This document shows, piece after piece, positions 61,408-64,000 of a DNA stretch of 64,000 bases; positions within the stretch are counted from its first letter, which is position 1; every line of letters begins with the position of its first letter. The notes below the pieces were generated by a model that made no database searches, was not told where the DNA came from, and saw only the letters and a list, made by a program, of their open reading frames with translations. The position numbers and the translations under genes were made by a program. This stretch comes from Ancylobacter lacus (lineage in GTDB: Bacteria; Pseudomonadota; Alphaproteobacteria; Rhizobiales; Xanthobacteraceae). The stretch covers positions 1 through 64,000 of the forward strand of contig NZ_JAHBGE010000013.1 in the NCBI RefSeq assembly GCF_018390635.1. The letters run 5' to 3'.

Positions 61408-61750
61408 GGCGGGTCCGGCCTATCTCGTCTTGTCGTCAGGCGTCGAACGGAGCCATCGGATGTCGTGAACGCTCTCTTTAATCGAGCCGGCGCGCCGACA
61501 CCACGGCCGGCGGCGCATCTTCGCGCAGAGGCGCCATGCAGCGGCGCGGGGCCTCGCGGCGCGGCGGGCGATGTTGGGAGTGCGCGCGGTTCACCGGCCG
61601 GCGGGGCGGGCCCGGCCGGGGGGCGGGGGTGAGCGATCGCGGTGGATGCCGGACGGTTTTACCGTGGCCCACCGCCGCATTCGCCTGCCATAGTCGGCGC
61701 GCCGGACCGATTCCGCCGCGCGTCCGTGGCGGCCGGCGTGTGCGGGAGGG
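61408..61750. other. Divergent promoter gap, no gene seen
   Basis: 343 bp between the helicase and the oxidoreductase starts. It should hold both promoters. I saw no convincing operator, hairpin or small gene. Confidence 0.5.
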
Positions 61751-64000
61751 ATGATGAGCGAGCATGTCCGGGTCGTGGTGATCGGCGGCGGGGCGGTGGG
61801 GGCGAGCTGCCTCTACCATCTGGCGAAGCTCGGCTGGACCGACGCGCTGCTGATCGAGCGCAACGAGCTGACCTCCGGCTCCACCTGGCACGCCGCCGGC
61901 AACGTGCCGACCTTCGCCGCCAGCCCGACCCTGCTGAAGCTGCAGAACTACTCCGCCGCGCTGTACCGCCGGCTCGGCGACGAGGTGGACTACCCCATCA
62001 ACTACCACGTGGTCGGCGCGCTGCGCCTCGCCCACACCGCCGAGCGCATGGCCGAGTTCCACCATATCGCCGCCATGGCGCGGATGAACGGGATGGACTT
62101 CGAGGTGCTGCCGCCGGAGGCGATTCCCGAGCGCCACCCCTTCATCGGGCTGGACGACCTCGTCGGCGCGCTGTGGGACCCCTATGACGGCGACATCGAC
62201 CCCGCCCAGCTCACCCAGGCGCTGGCCAAGGGCGCGCGCGACCTCGGCGCCCGCATCCGCCGCTTCACCCGCGTCACCGCGCTGGCCCGCACCCCCGGCG
62301 GGGAATGGAAGGTCACCACCGACCAGGGCGAGGTGATCGCCGAGGTGGTGGTGAACGCGGCCGGCTACCGCGCCGGCGAGATCATGGCGCTGCTCGGCCG
62401 GCATCTGCCCATCGTCTCGCTGCAGCACCAGTATCTCGTGACCGAGGACGTGCCCGAGGTGCTGGCCCACAGCGCCCGGCTGCCGCTGATGCGCGACCCC
62501 GATGTCGGCTATTATCTCCGGCAGGAGCGCGGCGGCTTCATCCTCGGCCCCTATGAGCGCGACCCGCGGCCGATGTGGCTGGAGGGCATCCCCGACGATT
62601 TCTCCTTCCAGCTCTGGGACCAGGACCTCGACCGGCTGGAGAGCGGCATAGAGGCGGCGATGGAGCGGGTGCCGGTGCTCGCCGCCGCCGGCATCCGCCG
62701 CGTCGTCAACGGGCCGATCCCCTATTCGCCGGACGGCAACCCCTATATCGGGCCGGAGCACGGCCTGCCGAATTTCTTCCACTGCAACACCTTCAGCTTC
62801 GGCATCGCCCAGGCCGGCGGCGCCGGCAAGTCGCTGGCGGAATGGGTGGTGGAGGGCCGGCCGGAATGGGACCTGTGGTCGCTCGACCGCCGCCGCTACA
62901 CCGGCTACGCCGACGACGCCTTCACCGTGGCGCGCGCGGTCGAGATCTACCAGAACGAATATGCCCCGGCCTTTCCCCATGAGGAGCGCCCGGCCGGGCG
63001 GCCGCAGCGGCGCTCCGCGCTCTACCCCGCGCAGGCCGCCGCCGGCGCGGTGTTCGGCCTGCGCAGCGGCTGGGAGCAGGTGGTCTATGTCGACCCGGAG
63101 GGGGTGGCGCCGCAGCCCTCGCTCACCTTCGGCCGGGTGCGCAACTGGTTCGACCTCGTCGGCGCGGAGGTGGCGGCGGTGCGCGGCGCCGCCGGGCTGA
63201 TCGAGCTGCCGGGCCTCGCCCGCTTCCGCATCGAGGGGCCCAGGGCGGCGGCCCATCTCGACCGGGTGCTGGCCTCGGCCCTGCCGGCGCCCGGCCATGC
63301 CGCCCGCGCTTTGGCGCTGGCGCCCGATGGCGGCCTTGCCAGCGACCTCTTCCTCATCCGCACCGGGCCCGAGGCCTTCCTCGCGACCGCCCCGGCGGCG
63401 GCGGAGTGGCACGATGACGACGTGCTGCGGCGCGGCCTGCCGGCGGACGGCACGGTGACGATCCGCGAGGCCGGCGCGGAGGAGACGGTGCTGCTGCTGG
63501 CCGGCCCGCAGGCGGACGCCATCCTCGGCGCGCTCACGGCGGCCGATCTCTCGACAGGCGACTTCCCGCCGCGGGCTGCACGGCCGCTCGTCGTGGCCGG
63601 GGTCGAAGTGCTGGCGGTGCGCGCGGGCTGCGGCGGGGAGCCGGGCTGGCAGCTTCATGTGGCGATGGCGGCGGCGCCCGGGCTTTACGCTGCGCTGCTC
63701 GCCGCCGGGGCGCCGCTGGGGCTGCGGCCGTTCGGCGCCTATGCGCTGGAGTGCCTGCGGCTGGAGGCCGGGGAGCCGGCCTGGAAGGTGGATATCGGCT
63801 TCGGCGAAACCCCGTTCGACGCCGGCCTCGGCGGCGCGGTGGAGGTGGGGAAGGCGGGCTTCGTCGGCCGCGACGCGCGGCCGGGGGAGGGCGCGCCGGT
63901 GGCGCGGCGGCTGGTGACCTTTACGCTGGCCGAGCCGGGCGAGGCCGACGCCCCGGCGGGGGCCCCGGTGTTCGCTGGGGATGCCTGCATCGGCGTGGTG
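61751..64000 (+). CDS. Dimethylglycine/sarcosine dehydrogenase-like FAD enzyme, 3' end outside the window
   Basis: At least 750 residues. The N-terminal DAO domain (about 5-390) has VVVIGGGAVGASCLYHLAKLG and GSTWHAAG, whose His is the covalent FAD site in sarcosine/dimethylglycine dehydrogenases. A GcvT-like folate-binding aminomethyltransferase domain follows (from about 430) with GAYALECLRLEAGEPAWKVDI and GKAGFVGRDA. These enzymes demethylate N-methylglycines and pass one-carbon units to tetrahydrofolate. GGGAGGG precedes the ATG pair at 61751/61754. The coding frame runs off the right edge. Confidence 0.88.
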   Translation, partial: MMSEHVRVVVIGGGAVGASCLYHLAKLGWTDALLIERNELTSGSTWHAAGNVPTFAASPTLLKLQNYSAALYRRLGDEVDYPINYHVVGALRLAHTAERMAEFHHIAAMARMNGMDFEVLPPEAIPERHPFIGLDDLVGALWDPYDGDIDPAQLTQALAKGARDLGARIRRFTRVTALARTPGGEWKVTTDQGEVIAEVVVNAAGYRAGEIMALLGRHLPIVSLQHQYLVTEDVPEVLAHSARLPLMRDPDVGYYLRQERGGFILGPYERDPRPMWLEGIPDDFSFQLWDQDLDRLESGIEAAMERVPVLAAAGIRRVVNGPIPYSPDGNPYIGPEHGLPNFFHCNTFSFGIAQAGGAGKSLAEWVVEGRPEWDLWSLDRRRYTGYADDAFTVARAVEIYQNEYAPAFPHEERPAGRPQRRSALYPAQAAAGAVFGLRSGWEQVVYVDPEGVAPQPSLTFGRVRNWFDLVGAEVAAVRGAAGLIELPGLARFRIEGPRAAAHLDRVLASALPAPGHAARALALAPDGGLASDLFLIRTGPEAFLATAPAAAEWHDDDVLRRGLPADGTVTIREAGAEETVLLLAGPQADAILGALTAADLSTGDFPPRAARPLVVAGVEVLAVRAGCGGEPGWQLHVAMAAAPGLYAALLAAGAPLGLRPFGAYALECLRLEAGEPAWKVDIGFGETPFDAGLGGAVEVGKAGFVGRDARPGEGAPVARRLVTFTLAEPGEADAPAGAPVFAGDACIGVV

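Overview
The window is high-GC DNA, tightly packed with genes, and reads like a free-living or plant-associated alphaproteobacterium, probably Hyphomicrobiales. That placement is an inference from the gene families: a bacteriophytochrome cluster, FixJ-type regulators, a urtABCDE-formamidase operon, quinoprotein glucose dehydrogenase and a plant-responsive LuxR solo. I saw no rRNA, tRNA or CRISPR array. The only clear mobile element is an insertion-sequence end at the extreme left edge.

Layout. 1-4.6 kb: bacteriophytochrome kinase, single-domain response regulator and a hybrid kinase cut off by an IS21-like end. 4.8-14.4 kb: yqjG-doxX detoxification genes with a LysR regulator, a ynfL/ynfM-like divergent pair, a DUF2256-SDR pair, adhP, a LuxR-type regulator and small secreted or membrane proteins. 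15-18.8 kb: a PepSY / cytochrome b561 / response regulator / sensor kinase operon, divergent from a small phosphatase, with 11-bp-spaced direct repeats between them. 18.8-25 kb: EF-hand protein, a deacetylase / ureohydrolase / PLP-enzyme operon with a divergent LysR, and a diguanylate cyclase. 25-32 kb: membrane glucose dehydrogenase behind a LacI-type palindrome, an otnC-like aldolase and a lower-GC SDR/SnoaL/HxlR cassette. 32-41.3 kb: FixJ-like regulator, PAS kinase, Dps, single-domain receiver and a Tat-exported haloperoxidase-like hydrolase; four copies of one palindromic motif are scattered through this stretch. 41.4-51.1 kb: amino-acid oxidase, racemase and Lrp regulator, then the urtABCDE-formamidase operon. 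51.5-59.2 kb: a solo transposase-like HTH protein, then a proline iminopeptidase, a LuxR solo and a four-gene peptide ABC transporter. 59.3-64 kb: DEAD-box helicase and a sarcosine/dimethylglycine-dehydrogenase-like enzyme that runs off the window.

The most interesting locus is 51.9-59.2 kb. The LuxR protein carries Met and Trp at the two ligand-pocket positions (TraR numbering 57 and 61) where true acyl-homoserine-lactone receptors have Trp and Tyr. This is the hallmark of plant-associated LuxR solos (OryR/PsoR/NesR/PipR group). It sits next to a pip gene, and perfect CTATCA-N4-TGATAG lux boxes lie in front of pip and in front of luxR. A peptide-type ABC transporter operon is divergent. The layout resembles the PipR system and predicts sensing of a plant-derived small molecule rather than self-produced AHL. 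No luxI-type synthase is visible in the window.
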